Source of the DNA: Ischnura elegans
Taxonomy: Eukaryota; Arthropoda; Insecta; Odonata; Coenagrionidae
Assembly (NCBI RefSeq): GCF_921293095.1
Contig: NC_060254.1
Location: forward strand, 62,170,069-62,234,068
Direction: 5' to 3'
Length of the DNA: 64,000 nt
Shown: one piece after another, positions 47,035 through 56,589 of the stretch
Position numbering within the stretch: position 1 is the stretch's first letter
How the letters are laid out: the number at the start of each line of letters is the position of its first letter
Made by a program: the position numbers and the translations under genes
The notes under the pieces: model-generated
Told to the model about the DNA's origin: nothing
The model's database searches: none
What the model saw: the letters and a program-made list of their open reading frames with translations, nothing else

Positions 47035-48399
47035 ATGGCCACTATTGATGTAACCTCACTTTACACTTCAATCCCTCATTCTGAGGGACTCGCTGCTCTC
47101 CGCCACTATCTTTCATTACGACCCACTCCTCAAAACCCTAGCACTGATTTTCTTCTTGATCTTTCCCATTTCATTCTCACCCACAATGCCTTCTCTTTTA
47201 ACAATAATTACTATCTGCAAATATCCGGCTGCGCCATGGGAAGTAGGTTTAGCCCTTCTTATGCAAATCTTTTCCTTGGCCTGTTTGAAGAAAATTTCCT
47301 CACTAATTACCCCCTAAAACCTCTTCTTTGGCTCAGATACATTGATGACATTTTCATTCTCTGGCCTCATGACATCGACTCTCTCAATACCTTTGTTTCT
47401 TCACTTAACGCTTCTGCCTCAGTCTCTTTCACCTTTTCCATCTCCAAAACCAATATCAACTTCTTAGATGTGGACATACACCTTTCAGATAATAACAAAT
47501 TCAAAACATCGGTTCACATCAAAGCTACTAACAAACAACAATACCTTCACTACAGCAGTTGCCATCCACCACACACCAAACGTTCCATCCCTTATTCCCT
47601 CTCTGTCCGGGGACACAGAATCTGTAATAACCCCGAAGACCTTCAAAAATTCCTCTCCAAACTCCACACCTCTCTTCTTCACCGCGGCTACCCCGAAAAA
47701 CTCTTGATGAACAAAATAAGAAAAAAACCGACTATTCACAATAAACCCCGCGCAGACAAACATTGCTCTCCTTCTCTGCTCACAACCTACTTCCCTGGTG
47801 CTCATTTGCTACAAAACTTATTGAAGGACCTGTACCCCATCCTTTCCAAACACAAGTCCACCTCTCAGATTTTCCCGTCCACTCCTCGGATAACATTTAA
47901 GAGACCACCGAATTTAAACACCATATTTAAAGCCACCCGCCCTCTCCAAAAGTCGCAGTCAGTCACTATCTCCACACCCTCACCTTGCAATCGTCCCAGG
48001 TGTAAAACCTGCAAGATATTCTCTCCACCCCCTGCCTCTTTTCTCCCCAAGCTTAAATGCCTACCGATTTTCCCCTCCACTACTTGTACTTCCACCAACA
48101 TCATCTACCTTCTTCATTGTAATTTCTGCCCTGCTTTCTATATTGGCCTATGCACTACCCCTCTCAATCTCAGAATTAACAATCATCGCGCCTCCTGTTG
48201 TCCATCTTCCCCCCACTCCTCTCTACCAGTTCCTACACATTGTCTTTCACATGATTCCATTTTCAATCATTGCTACAAAGTATCCATTATTGCCTCCCTC
48301 CCTCCCACCGACTCCGCCCTCAACCTCCACACCCTCGAATTGGCGTGCATTTGGCACTTTCAAGCCAATAGCTCTCCGGGTCTGAACGTTGCATCCTAA
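47035..48399 (+). CDS. PLE reverse transcriptase (palm onward) and GIY-YIG domain, partial
   Basis: The open frame begins at 46966, but homology starts at the ATG at 47035, equal to residue 496 of the full-length protein at 56590. From that ATG it encodes 454 residues with no break. RT motifs are TIDVTSLYTSIPH (motif A), GCAMGSRFSPSYANL (B), LRYIDDIF (C) and FLDVDI, followed by the thumb-like HIKATNKQQYLHY and RGHRICNNPE. A Zn-like CNRPRCKTC and the GIY-YIG-type NIIYLLHCN...FYIGLCTTPLNLRINNHR complete the C-terminus. The fingers and N-terminal regions are missing, so it should not act alone. The lack of stops despite truncation suggests recent insertion or chance. Confidence 0.9.
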   Translation: MATIDVTSLYTSIPHSEGLAALRHYLSLRPTPQNPSTDFLLDLSHFILTHNAFSFNNNYYLQISGCAMGSRFSPSYANLFLGLFEENFLTNYPLKPLLWLRYIDDIFILWPHDIDSLNTFVSSLNASASVSFTFSISKTNINFLDVDIHLSDNNKFKTSVHIKATNKQQYLHYSSCHPPHTKRSIPYSLSVRGHRICNNPEDLQKFLSKLHTSLLHRGYPEKLLMNKIRKKPTIHNKPRADKHCSPSLLTTYFPGAHLLQNLLKDLYPILSKHKSTSQIFPSTPRITFKRPPNLNTIFKATRPLQKSQSVTISTPSPCNRPRCKTCKIFSPPPASFLPKLKCLPIFPSTTCTSTNIIYLLHCNFCPAFYIGLCTTPLNLRINNHRASCCPSSPHSSLPVPTHCLSHDSIFNHCYKVSIIASLPPTDSALNLHTLELACIWHFQANSSPGLNVAS

Positions 48400-48493
48400 C
48401 CCCTATTCCTAACTCCCCCTCCCCATACACCTCTCCCCTTACCCCTCTTTTCCCTTTTCCAACCCTCTCCTTTCCTCACCATTCATTCTTCAG

Positions 48494-48526
48494 CTGACGA
48501 AGAAGCCTGAAGTGCTTCGATAGCTT
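48494..48526 (+). ncRNA. Hammerhead-like motif in the 3' UTR of PLE copy A
   Basis: CTGACGA, A, stem GAAGC (48502-48506) with GCTTC (48514-48518), then GATA in place of GAAA, then GCTT with palindromic stem III AGCT. It lies about 95 bases after the stop codon. Confidence 0.4.
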
Positions 48527-48592
48527 CAAGTTTATTTATTCAATGTGAGTGTTTCTTTTTTGTGTCTCTGTGTGTATCGACATTAACTTAAA

Positions 48593-48597
<5 letters not shown>

Positions 48598-48623
<26 letters not shown>
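48598..48623. repeat. (TA)n microsatellite at the left edge of the inverted PLE arms
   Basis: TA run between copy A and copy B. The matching edge on the right is the longer TA run at 59690-59731. Confidence 0.95.
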
Positions 48624-48630
<7 letters not shown>

Positions 48631-48692
48631 GCCATGATAGGCCACAAAAACACAGACACAAATAAAAGAGGACTCACACGTTAGTTTCTTTC

Positions 48693-48722
48693 AAATTTTC
48701 GACCTCTTAGGGTCTTCGTCGG
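48693..48722 (-). ncRNA. Hammerhead-like motif in the PLE 3' UTR, copy B
   Basis: Minus strand: CCGACGA, A, GACC, CTAAGA, GGTC, GAAA, ATTT. The first U of CTGANGA is C in this family. Equivalent sites are in copies C, D and E. Confidence 0.35.
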
Positions 48723-48840
48723 GAGGGAGGCAAGAAGAGACTGAGGAGAAGGACAGAGGATGCCTAAAGGCTGAGGAGATTAGGATAAGATAGGGGAAGG
48801 GAGAGGATGGGGGATGGGAAAGAGGAGAAGGCTATGGAGA

Positions 48841-51687
48841 TCAGTGGGCCCTGTTAAGGCCAGGCGGGTTGAATGCTTGGTGTAGCCAAATGGAAGACAA
48901 TTCAAGAGTTTTTAATTCTAGCGGTGAGGCGGAGGGTGGGAGAGAGGCAAGTATTCCTATGTGAAAGCAGTCATCAAATTCTAAATTATGGGAAAAGGCG
49001 TGGGTAGGGACAGGAAGCGAAGCAGATTGGGAAGTGGATTTGCAAGAAGCTCGATGGTTGTTAATCCGTAGGTTGAGTGAGGTGGTGGTTAAACCAATGT
49101 AGAAGGCGGGGCAGGAATTACATAAAAGGATATAAATTACGTTACTGGTTGTACAGGTGGGGGATGGAGTGAAAGGAAGCGGAAAAGTGAGAAATTTGTT
49201 AGGAAGTGACTGGGTAATGAGGATAGCACACGTTTTGCACCGGGGTCGTTGGCAAGGGATAGGTAAAGAGCTAGTACGGGTGGTGAACCTTGAGAGTGGT
49301 TTAGTCGTTTTGAGAATGGAAGATAGATTTGGCGGCCGACGGAAGGATAAGGATGGACAGCTAGAGAAGATTTTTCCAGTAGTGACATTGTTAGAAAGAA
49401 TCGGAAAAAGGCTTTTGATGATTCTGTTCAAAGCCTGCACGCCCGGGAAGTAAGTGGTGGAAAGGGAGAGATGTGTGGTTTGTTTCTTGGTATGAATTTT
49501 GGGTTTGTAAGTATTGTGTAGGATTTTCTTACGCAGGAGGTTCTCAGGATATCCTCTACGAAGAAGGGAGTGGTGAAGATTATTAAGAAAAATGTCCAAG
49601 GATTCGGGATTATTGCAAATTCTGTGGCCTCTTACTGAGAGAGAGTAAGGAAGGGATTGTTTAGTGTGTGAGGGGTGACAGCTGTTGAAGTGAAGATATT
49701 GTTGTTTGTTAGTAGGTTTAATGTGGACTGAAGTGATGAAACTTTTATTTTCTAGGGAAATGGTAACATCGAGAAATGTTATTCGAGAAGGGGAATGGTT
49801 AGAGGTAAAAGATAGTTCGGAGAATTCATTGAGTGCTGAAATGAAAGAGCTCAGTGAGTCTTCTCCATGAGGCCAGAGAAGGAAGATGTCATCTATATAG
49901 CGAAGCCAAAGTGACGGTTGAAGTGGGTAGGATGATAGGAAGGATTCTTCAAGGAGACCAAGAAATAAATTTGCGTATGAAGGGCTGAATCTGCTTCCCA
50001 TGGCGCAACCTTTAATCTGCAAATAATGTTTATCGTTGAAGGAGAAGGCGTTTTTAGTGAGGATTAGGTGAGAGAGATCGACTAAAAAGTCAGTGCTGGG
50101 TATCTGAGGTGTAGGTCGATTGTCAAGAAAGTGTCGAAGGGAGGCAAGGCCTTCTCCATGAGGTATAGAGGTGTATAGTGAGGTCACGTCGATAGTGACC
50201 ATAATGATGTCTTTATCGCCCGGGAGAGAGGTGGAATGGAGGCGATTGAGGAAATGGTACGTATCTTTAATGTAGGAAGGAAGGGAGTGTACAAGAGGCT
50301 GAAGATAATAGTCAACAAAGGAAGAGATTCGTTCTGTGGGGGAATTTAAAGAGGAGACGATTGGGCGACCAGGATTGTTGGCCTTGTGAATTTTCGGTAG
50401 AATGTAGAAGTGAGGGGTTTGCGGATGGGGTGGGGATAGTAAGGAAATGTCACCACTAGAAAGGCCCTCTCTTGGTCCTTTCCTTTTTAAAAAGGATTGG
50501 ATGTTTCGGTGAAAGGCAGGGTTGAGATCATGCGAGGTAGGTGTGTAGGAAGAGGTGTCAGAGAGTTGTCTTTGGGCTTCGGTTAGATAGTCGGTGGAGT
50601 TGAGCACAACAATAGTAGATCCTTTGTCTGAGGAAGTAACGACAATATCAGAATTTTTTCTCAGATTGCTCAGTGCTCTTTTTTCGGTAGTGGAGAGGTT
50701 TGTTGGAGGATGAAGAGAGTTAAGAAAAGCGGGGTCCGAAACTTTGGAAAGAAGGAGATTGGTGAATATTTCTACAGGGTGATTGGCGGGAAGAGGTTTC
50801 GGTTCGTGAGGCGAAGGAGGTTTGAATTTAGCTAGAGAGGGATGGGAGCTAGGAGTTTGAACAGCGGCCGGAGCCGTTGGAGAGGACTGAGCGTCCCAGA
50901 AGAATTTCCATTTCAACCGTCGGCAAAACTTGATAGTGTCGCTTACGAGCATCACAGGATCGACTTTGGGTGTGGGTGAGAAAGATAATCCCTTATCTAG
51001 CACGGATATTTCGTCTGGAGTGAGGGAGTAGGAAGATAAGTTGACCACCGTATGCTCCGGAGACTGATTATCTCCAGAAGGGGGAGAGGAGGAGTGGGGG
51101 GGAGGAGATAAAACGCGCTGCGGGATCCTCTGTGGAGGAGGCCGGGAGGCTGGGGCAGGGGGGGGAGCAGGGAGGTTGAGAAGAAGTGCAAGGTCGGGTT
51201 TATAGAGGTGTAGAGGTGGGCTGGCAGATGGGGGATTTGCAGTGATTAGTGGTAAAGATAGTCCGTTTTGAAAAAAGGAATGGCAGAGGGAAGACAGTTT
51301 CTTCAGGGCTTTTTGACGCCTCATAGTGAGGGAATCATGAGCAGAAGTAAGAATTTTGTGGATAATTGAGAGTGATTGTGGGCTGCAGAGATTGATTATA
51401 TTAATTAGAGATTCAATGTAAGATGTGTATTGAGAAACCAGGGTTTTGTATTGGAAAAGGACACAGTAGCACATGTTGAATGATAGTTGGAATTTAAGAG
51501 AATGGAAGAAGGAGTGAAGACTAGGAGGTAGCCCTGATAGGGGTAGCCTAATGGTGAGTCCATTGGGCACAATGCCTAAGGAAAGACAGGAGGATAAAAA
51601 TTCAACGTGACAAGTATATTGAGCAAGTTTAAGTGAGTACTTTCTGATGTTGCGGATCCAAATGGCTACATGATCAAGGGAAGGCAT
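48841..51687 (-). CDS. Penelope-like reverse transcriptase / GIY-YIG endonuclease, full length
   Basis: 948 residues, same sequence as the copy E product at 56590-59436; see that entry for domain positions. The start at 51687 is preceded on the minus strand by a 5' leader of about 200 bases that is also present before copy E. The protein would copy PLE RNA at a nicked target. The frame is unbroken, so this copy could be an autonomous source if transcribed. Antisense and overlapping small frames inside it (such as 49137-49388 minus and 49157-49453 plus) are shadows. Confidence 0.95.
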   Translation of the reverse strand: MPSLDHVAIWIRNIRKYSLKLAQYTCHVEFLSSCLSLGIVPNGLTIRLPLSGLPPSLHSFFHSLKFQLSFNMCYCVLFQYKTLVSQYTSYIESLINIINLCSPQSLSIIHKILTSAHDSLTMRRQKALKKLSSLCHSFFQNGLSLPLITANPPSASPPLHLYKPDLALLLNLPAPPPAPASRPPPQRIPQRVLSPPPHSSSPPSGDNQSPEHTVVNLSSYSLTPDEISVLDKGLSFSPTPKVDPVMLVSDTIKFCRRLKWKFFWDAQSSPTAPAAVQTPSSHPSLAKFKPPSPHEPKPLPANHPVEIFTNLLLSKVSDPAFLNSLHPPTNLSTTEKRALSNLRKNSDIVVTSSDKGSTIVVLNSTDYLTEAQRQLSDTSSYTPTSHDLNPAFHRNIQSFLKRKGPREGLSSGDISLLSPPHPQTPHFYILPKIHKANNPGRPIVSSLNSPTERISSFVDYYLQPLVHSLPSYIKDTYHFLNRLHSTSLPGDKDIIMVTIDVTSLYTSIPHGEGLASLRHFLDNRPTPQIPSTDFLVDLSHLILTKNAFSFNDKHYLQIKGCAMGSRFSPSYANLFLGLLEESFLSSYPLQPSLWLRYIDDIFLLWPHGEDSLSSFISALNEFSELSFTSNHSPSRITFLDVTISLENKSFITSVHIKPTNKQQYLHFNSCHPSHTKQSLPYSLSVRGHRICNNPESLDIFLNNLHHSLLRRGYPENLLRKKILHNTYKPKIHTKKQTTHLSLSTTYFPGVQALNRIIKSLFPILSNNVTTGKIFSSCPSLSFRRPPNLSSILKTTKPLSRFTTRTSSLPIPCQRPRCKTCAILITQSLPNKFLTFPLPFTPSPTCTTSNVIYILLCNSCPAFYIGLTTTSLNLRINNHRASCKSTSQSASLPVPTHAFSHNLEFDDCFHIGILASLPPSASPLELKTLELSSIWLHQAFNPPGLNRAH

Positions 51688-51995
51688 GTCGGGAAAGTTG
51701 GGTCAGAACAGGGCAAAAGGTGAGAAAAAGGAAATATTAGAATGGAGAAACAGTGGTGAAAGGAGGGATAGGACGACGAACAGTTGCTAGCAGCTGAAGA
51801 CTCAGGAGCTGGATGGTAATCACTGGAGTCGTTAAGCCGCTCGAGGACAGAAGTTCACACAGATTGATTGCATATAGCAACGTATATATGTTACTTATGA
51901 AAGACACCACAGGTGATATGAATATAAATAAATGCCATGATAGGCCACAAAAACACAGACACAAATAAAAGAGGACTCACACGTTAGTTTCTTTC

Positions 51996-52025
51996 AAATT
52001 TTCGACCTCTTAGGGTCTTCGTCGG
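51996..52025 (-). ncRNA. Hammerhead-like motif in the PLE 3' UTR, copy C
   Basis: Same sequence as the copy B motif, 3303 bp away, located at the joint between tandem copies C and B where a ribozyme could separate tandem transcripts. Confidence 0.35.
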
Positions 52026-52143
52026 GAGGGAGGCAAGAAGAGACTGAGGAGAAGGACAGAGGATGCCTAAAGGCTGAGGAGATTAGGATAAGATAGGGGA
52101 AGGGAGAGGATGGGGGATGGGAAAGAGGAGAAGGCTATGGAGA

Positions 52144-53732
52144 TCAGTGGGCCCTGTTAAGGCCAGGCGGGTTGAATGCTTGGTGTAGCCAAATGGAAGA
52201 CAATTCAAGAGTTTTTAATTCTAGCGGTGAGGCGGAGGGTGGGAGAGAGGCAAGTATTCCTATGTGAAAGCAGTCATCAAATTCTAAATTATGGGAAAAG
52301 GCGTGGGTAGGGACAGGAAGCGAAGCAGATTGGGAAGTGGATTTGCAAGAAGCTCGATGGTTGTTAATCCGTAGGTTGAGTGAGGTGGTGGTTAAACCAA
52401 TGTAGAAGGCGGGGCAGGAATTACATAAAAGGATATAAATTACGTTACTGGTTGTACAGGTGGGGGATGGAGTGAAAGGAAGCGGAAAAGTGAGAAATTT
52501 GTTAGGAAGTGACTGGGTAATGAGGATAGCACACGTTTTGCACCGGGGTCGTTGGCAAGGGATAGGTAAAGAGCTAGTACGGGTGGTGAACCTTGAGAGT
52601 GGTTTAGTCGTTTTGAGAATGGAAGATAGATTTGGCGGCCGACGGAAGGATAAGGATGGACAGCTAGAGAAGATTTTTCCAGTAGTGACATTGTTAGAAA
52701 GAATCGGAAAAAGGCTTTTGATGATTCTGTTCAAAGCCTGCACGCCCGGGAAGTAAGTGGTGGAAAGGGAGAGATGTGTGGTTTGTTTCTTGGTATGAAT
52801 TTTGGGTTTGTAAGTATTGTGTAGGATTTTCTTACGCAGGAGGTTCTCAGGATATCCTCTACGAAGAAGGGAGTGGTGAAGATTATTAAGAAAAATGTCC
52901 AAGGATTCGGGATTATTGCAAATTCTGTGGCCTCTTACTGAGAGAGAGTAAGGAAGGGATTGTTTAGTGTGTGAGGGGTGACAGCTGTTGAAGTGAAGAT
53001 ATTGTTGTTTGTTAGTAGGTTTAATGTGGACTGAAGTGATGAAACTTTTATTTTCTAGGGAAATGGTAACATCGAGAAATGTTATTCGAGAAGGGGAATG
53101 GTTAGAGGTAAAAGATAGTTCGGAGAATTCATTGAGTGCTGAAATGAAAGAGCTCAGTGAGTCTTCTCCATGAGGCCAGAGAAGGAAGATGTCATCTATA
53201 TAGCGAAGCCAAAGTGACGGTTGAAGTGGGTAGGATGATAGGAAGGATTCTTCAAGGAGACCAAGAAATAAATTTGCGTATGAAGGGCTGAATCTGCTTC
53301 CCATGGCGCAACCTTTAATCTGCAAATAATGTTTATCGTTGAAGGAGAAGGCGTTTTTAGTGAGGATTAGGTGAGAGAGATCGACTAAAAAGTCAGTGCT
53401 GGGTATCTGAGGTGTAGGTCGATTGTCAAGAAAGTGTCGAAGGGAGGCAAGGCCTTCTCCATGAGGTATAGAGGTGTATAGTGAGGTCACGTCGATAGTG
53501 ACCATAATGATGTCTTTATCGCCCGGGAGAGAGGTGGAATGGAGGCGATTGAGGAAATGGTACGTATCTTTAATGTAGGAAGGAAGGGAGTGTACAAGAG
53601 GCTGAAGATAATAGTCAACAAAGGAAGAGATTCGTTCTGTGGGGGAATTTAAAGAGGAGACGATTGGGCGACCAGGATTGTTGGCCTTGTGAATTTTCGG
53701 TAGAATGTAGAAGTGAGGGGTTTGCGGATGGG
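52144..53732 (-). CDS. PLE reverse transcriptase / GIY-YIG, 5'-truncated
   Basis: Encodes residues from about 421 (HPQTPHFYILPK) to the stop. The first in-frame ATG after truncation is at 53505 (MVTIDV), which would give 453 residues with RT motifs A-C and the GIY-YIG domain but no N-terminal region. The sequence is the same as in copies B, D and E over the shared part. Confidence 0.85.
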
Positions 53733-56133
53733 TGCAAATCCCCCATCTGCCAGCCCACCTCTACACCTCTATAAACCCGACCTTGCACTTCTTCTCAACC
53801 TCCCTGCTCCCCCCCCTGCCCCAGCCTCCCGGCCTCCTCCACAGAGGATCCCGCAGCGCGTTTTATCTCCTCCCCCCCACTCCTCCTCTCCCCCTTCTGG
53901 AGATAATCAGTCTCCGGAGCATACGGTGGTCAACTTATCTTCCTACTCCCTCACTCCAGACGAAATATCCGTGCTAGATAAGGGATTATCTTTCTCACCC
54001 ACACCCAAAGTCGATCCTGTGATGCTCGTAAGCGACACTATCAAGTTTTGCCGACGGTTGAAATGGAAATTCTTCTGGGACGCTCAGTCCTCTCCAACGG
54101 CTCCGGCCGCTGTTCAAACTCCTAGCTCCCATCCCTCTCTAGCTAAATTCAAACCTCCTTCGCCTCACGAACCGAAACCTCTTCCCGCCAATCACCCTGT
54201 AGAAATATTCACCAATCTCCTTCTTTCCAAAGTTTCGGACCCCGCTTTTCTTAACTCTCTTCATCCTCCAACAAACCTCTCCACTACCGAAAAAAGAGCA
54301 CTGAGCAATCTGAGAAAAAATTCTGATATTGTCGTTACTTCCTCAGACAAAGGATCTACTATTGTTGTGCTCAACTCCACCGACTATCTAACCGAAGCCC
54401 AAAGACAACTCTCTGACACCTCTTCCTACACACCTACCTCGCATGATCTCAACCCTGCCTTTCACCGAAACATCCAATCCTTTTTAAAAAGGAAAGGACC
54501 AAGAGAGGGCCTTTCTAGTGGTGACATTTCCTTACTATCCCCACCCCATCCGCAAACCCCTCACTTCTACATTCTACCGAAAATTCACAAGGCCAACAAT
54601 CCTGGTCGCCCAATCGTCTCCTCTTTAAATTCCCCCACAGAACGAATCTCTTCCTTTGTTGACTATTATCTTCAGCCTCTTGTACACTCCCTTCCTTCCT
54701 ACATTAAAGATACGTACCATTTCCTCAATCGCCTCCATTCCACCTCTCTCCCGGGCGATAAAGACATCATTATGGTCACTATCGACGTGACCTCACTATA
54801 CACCTCTATACCTCATGGAGAAGGCCTTGCCTCCCTTCGACACTTTCTTGACAATCGACCTACACCTCAGATACCCAGCACTGACTTTTTAGTCGATCTC
54901 TCTCACCTAATCCTCACTAAAAACGCCTTCTCCTTCAACGATAAACATTATTTGCAGATTAAAGGTTGCGCCATGGGAAGCAGATTCAGCCCTTCATACG
55001 CAAATTTATTTCTTGGTCTCCTTGAAGAATCCTTCCTATCATCCTACCCACTTCAACCGTCACTTTGGCTTCGCTATATAGATGACATCTTCCTTCTCTG
55101 GCCTCATGGAGAAGACTCACTGAGCTCTTTCATTTCAGCACTCAATGAATTCTCCGAACTATCTTTTACCTCTAACCATTCCCCTTCTCGAATAACATTT
55201 CTCGATGTTACCATTTCCCTAGAAAATAAAAGTTTCATCACTTCAGTCCACATTAAACCTACTAACAAACAACAATATCTTCACTTCAACAGCTGTCACC
55301 CCTCACACACTAAACAATCCCTTCCTTACTCTCTCTCAGTAAGAGGCCACAGAATTTGCAATAATCCCGAATCCTTGGACATTTTTCTTAATAATCTTCA
55401 CCACTCCCTTCTTCGTAGAGGATATCCTGAGAACCTCCTGCGTAAGAAAATCCTACACAATACTTACAAACCCAAAATTCATACCAAGAAACAAACCACA
55501 CATCTCTCCCTTTCCACCACTTACTTCCCGGGCGTGCAGGCTTTGAACAGAATCATCAAAAGCCTTTTTCCGATTCTTTCTAACAATGTCACTACTGGAA
55601 AAATCTTCTCTAGCTGTCCATCCTTATCCTTCCGTCGGCCGCCAAATCTATCTTCCATTCTCAAAACGACTAAACCACTCTCAAGGTTCACCACCCGTAC
55701 TAGCTCTTTACCTATCCCTTGCCAACGACCCCGGTGCAAAACGTGTGCTATCCTCATTACCCAGTCACTTCCTAACAAATTTCTCACTTTTCCGCTTCCT
55801 TTCACTCCATCCCCCACCTGTACAACCAGTAACGTAATTTATATCCTTTTATGTAATTCCTGCCCCGCCTTCTACATTGGTTTAACCACCACCTCACTCA
55901 ACCTACGGATTAACAACCATCGAGCTTCTTGCAAATCCACTTCCCAATCTGCTTCGCTTCCTGTCCCTACCCACGCCTTTTCCCATAATTTAGAATTTGA
56001 TGACTGCTTTCACATAGGAATACTTGCCTCTCTCCCACCCTCCGCCTCACCGCTAGAATTAAAAACTCTTGAATTGTCTTCCATTTGGCTACACCAAGCA
56101 TTCAACCCGCCTGGCCTTAACAGGGCCCACTGA
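53713..56133 (+). CDS. PLE reverse transcriptase / GIY-YIG, N-terminally truncated fusion frame
   Basis: PLE sequence begins at 53733 and matches the copy E protein from about codon 150 (ANPPSASPP) to its end. The upstream ATG at 53713 and the next six codons come from the antisense strand of copy C, so the start is an accident of the junction. The result is an 806-residue open frame lacking the first ~149 residues but with all RT motifs, the Zn-like cluster and GIY-YIG. If the missing N-terminal part is needed for RNA binding or folding, it would be inactive. Confidence 0.85.
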   Translation: MRGLRMGANPPSASPPLHLYKPDLALLLNLPAPPPAPASRPPPQRIPQRVLSPPPHSSSPPSGDNQSPEHTVVNLSSYSLTPDEISVLDKGLSFSPTPKVDPVMLVSDTIKFCRRLKWKFFWDAQSSPTAPAAVQTPSSHPSLAKFKPPSPHEPKPLPANHPVEIFTNLLLSKVSDPAFLNSLHPPTNLSTTEKRALSNLRKNSDIVVTSSDKGSTIVVLNSTDYLTEAQRQLSDTSSYTPTSHDLNPAFHRNIQSFLKRKGPREGLSSGDISLLSPPHPQTPHFYILPKIHKANNPGRPIVSSLNSPTERISSFVDYYLQPLVHSLPSYIKDTYHFLNRLHSTSLPGDKDIIMVTIDVTSLYTSIPHGEGLASLRHFLDNRPTPQIPSTDFLVDLSHLILTKNAFSFNDKHYLQIKGCAMGSRFSPSYANLFLGLLEESFLSSYPLQPSLWLRYIDDIFLLWPHGEDSLSSFISALNEFSELSFTSNHSPSRITFLDVTISLENKSFITSVHIKPTNKQQYLHFNSCHPSHTKQSLPYSLSVRGHRICNNPESLDIFLNNLHHSLLRRGYPENLLRKKILHNTYKPKIHTKKQTTHLSLSTTYFPGVQALNRIIKSLFPILSNNVTTGKIFSSCPSLSFRRPPNLSSILKTTKPLSRFTTRTSSLPIPCQRPRCKTCAILITQSLPNKFLTFPLPFTPSPTCTTSNVIYILLCNSCPAFYIGLTTTSLNLRINNHRASCKSTSQSASLPVPTHAFSHNLEFDDCFHIGILASLPPSASPLELKTLELSSIWLHQAFNPPGLNRAH

Positions 56134-56387
56134 TCTCCATAGCCTTCTCCTCTTTCCCATCCCCCATCCTCTCCCTTCCCCTATCTTATCCTAATCTCCT
56201 CAGCCTTTAGGCATCCTCTGTCCTTCTCCTCAGTCTCTTCTTGCCTCCCTCCCGACGAAGACCCTAAGAGGTCGAAAATTTGAAAGAAACTAACGTGTGA
56301 GTCCTCTTTTATTTGTGTCTGTGTTTTTGTGGCCTATCATGGCATTTATTTATATTCATATCACCTGTGGTGTCTTTCATAAGTAAC
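53733..56387 (+). mobile_element. Penelope-like element copy D, 5'-truncated, plus strand
   Basis: Inner member of the right arm, head-to-tail with copy E. Its first 812 bases (53733-54544) are the only part without a mirror in the left arm and form the loop of the giant inverted repeat. Confidence 0.9.
56252..56281 (+). ncRNA. Hammerhead-like motif in the PLE 3' UTR, copy D
   Basis: CCGACGA, A, GACC/GGTC stem, GAAA, ATTT. It lies at the D-E tandem joint, between the stop of D and the leader of E. Confidence 0.35.
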
Positions 56388-56589
56388 ATATATACGTTGC
56401 TATATGCAATCAATCTGTGTGAACTTCTGTCCTCGAGCGGCTTAACGACTCCAGTGATTACCATCCAGCTCCTGAGTCTTCAGCTGCTAGCAACTGTTCG
56501 TCGTCCTATCCCTCCTTTCACCACTGTTTCTCCATTCTAATATTTCCTTTTTCTCACCTTTTGCCCTGTTCTGACCCAACTTTCCCGAC

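Larger units (their letters stand above)
47026..48597 (+). mobile_element. Penelope-like element copy A, 5'-truncated, diverged
   Basis: PLE homology starts about nine bases before the ATG at 47035 and continues through the stop at 48399 and a pyrimidine-rich 3' UTR to the (TA)n run at 48598. At protein level it is clearly a different family or subfamily from copies B-E. It is joined at its 5' end to an inverted terminal fragment, an arrangement familiar in Penelope insertions. Confidence 0.85.
48619..51889 (-). mobile_element. Penelope-like element copy B, full-length coding, minus strand
   Basis: Outer member of the left arm. It holds an intact 948-codon frame and mirrors copy E exactly in layout. 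Its 3' end stops in the TA run a little earlier than that of copy E. It is tandem with copy C, with the same 3303-bp spacing between stop codons as copies D and E. Confidence 0.9.
51890..53732 (-). mobile_element. Penelope-like element copy C, 5'-truncated, minus strand
   Basis: Inner member of the left arm. Its 5' end is cut at 53732, equal to position 57848 of copy E (about codon 420), and fused to the start of copy D. It is head-to-tail with copy B. Confidence 0.9.

Noticed and set aside
49157-49453. 98-residue frames antisense to the PLE gene, repeated at 52460, 55521 and 58824
   Set aside because: They are complementary-strand shadows of the PLE coding sequence and recur only because the element does.
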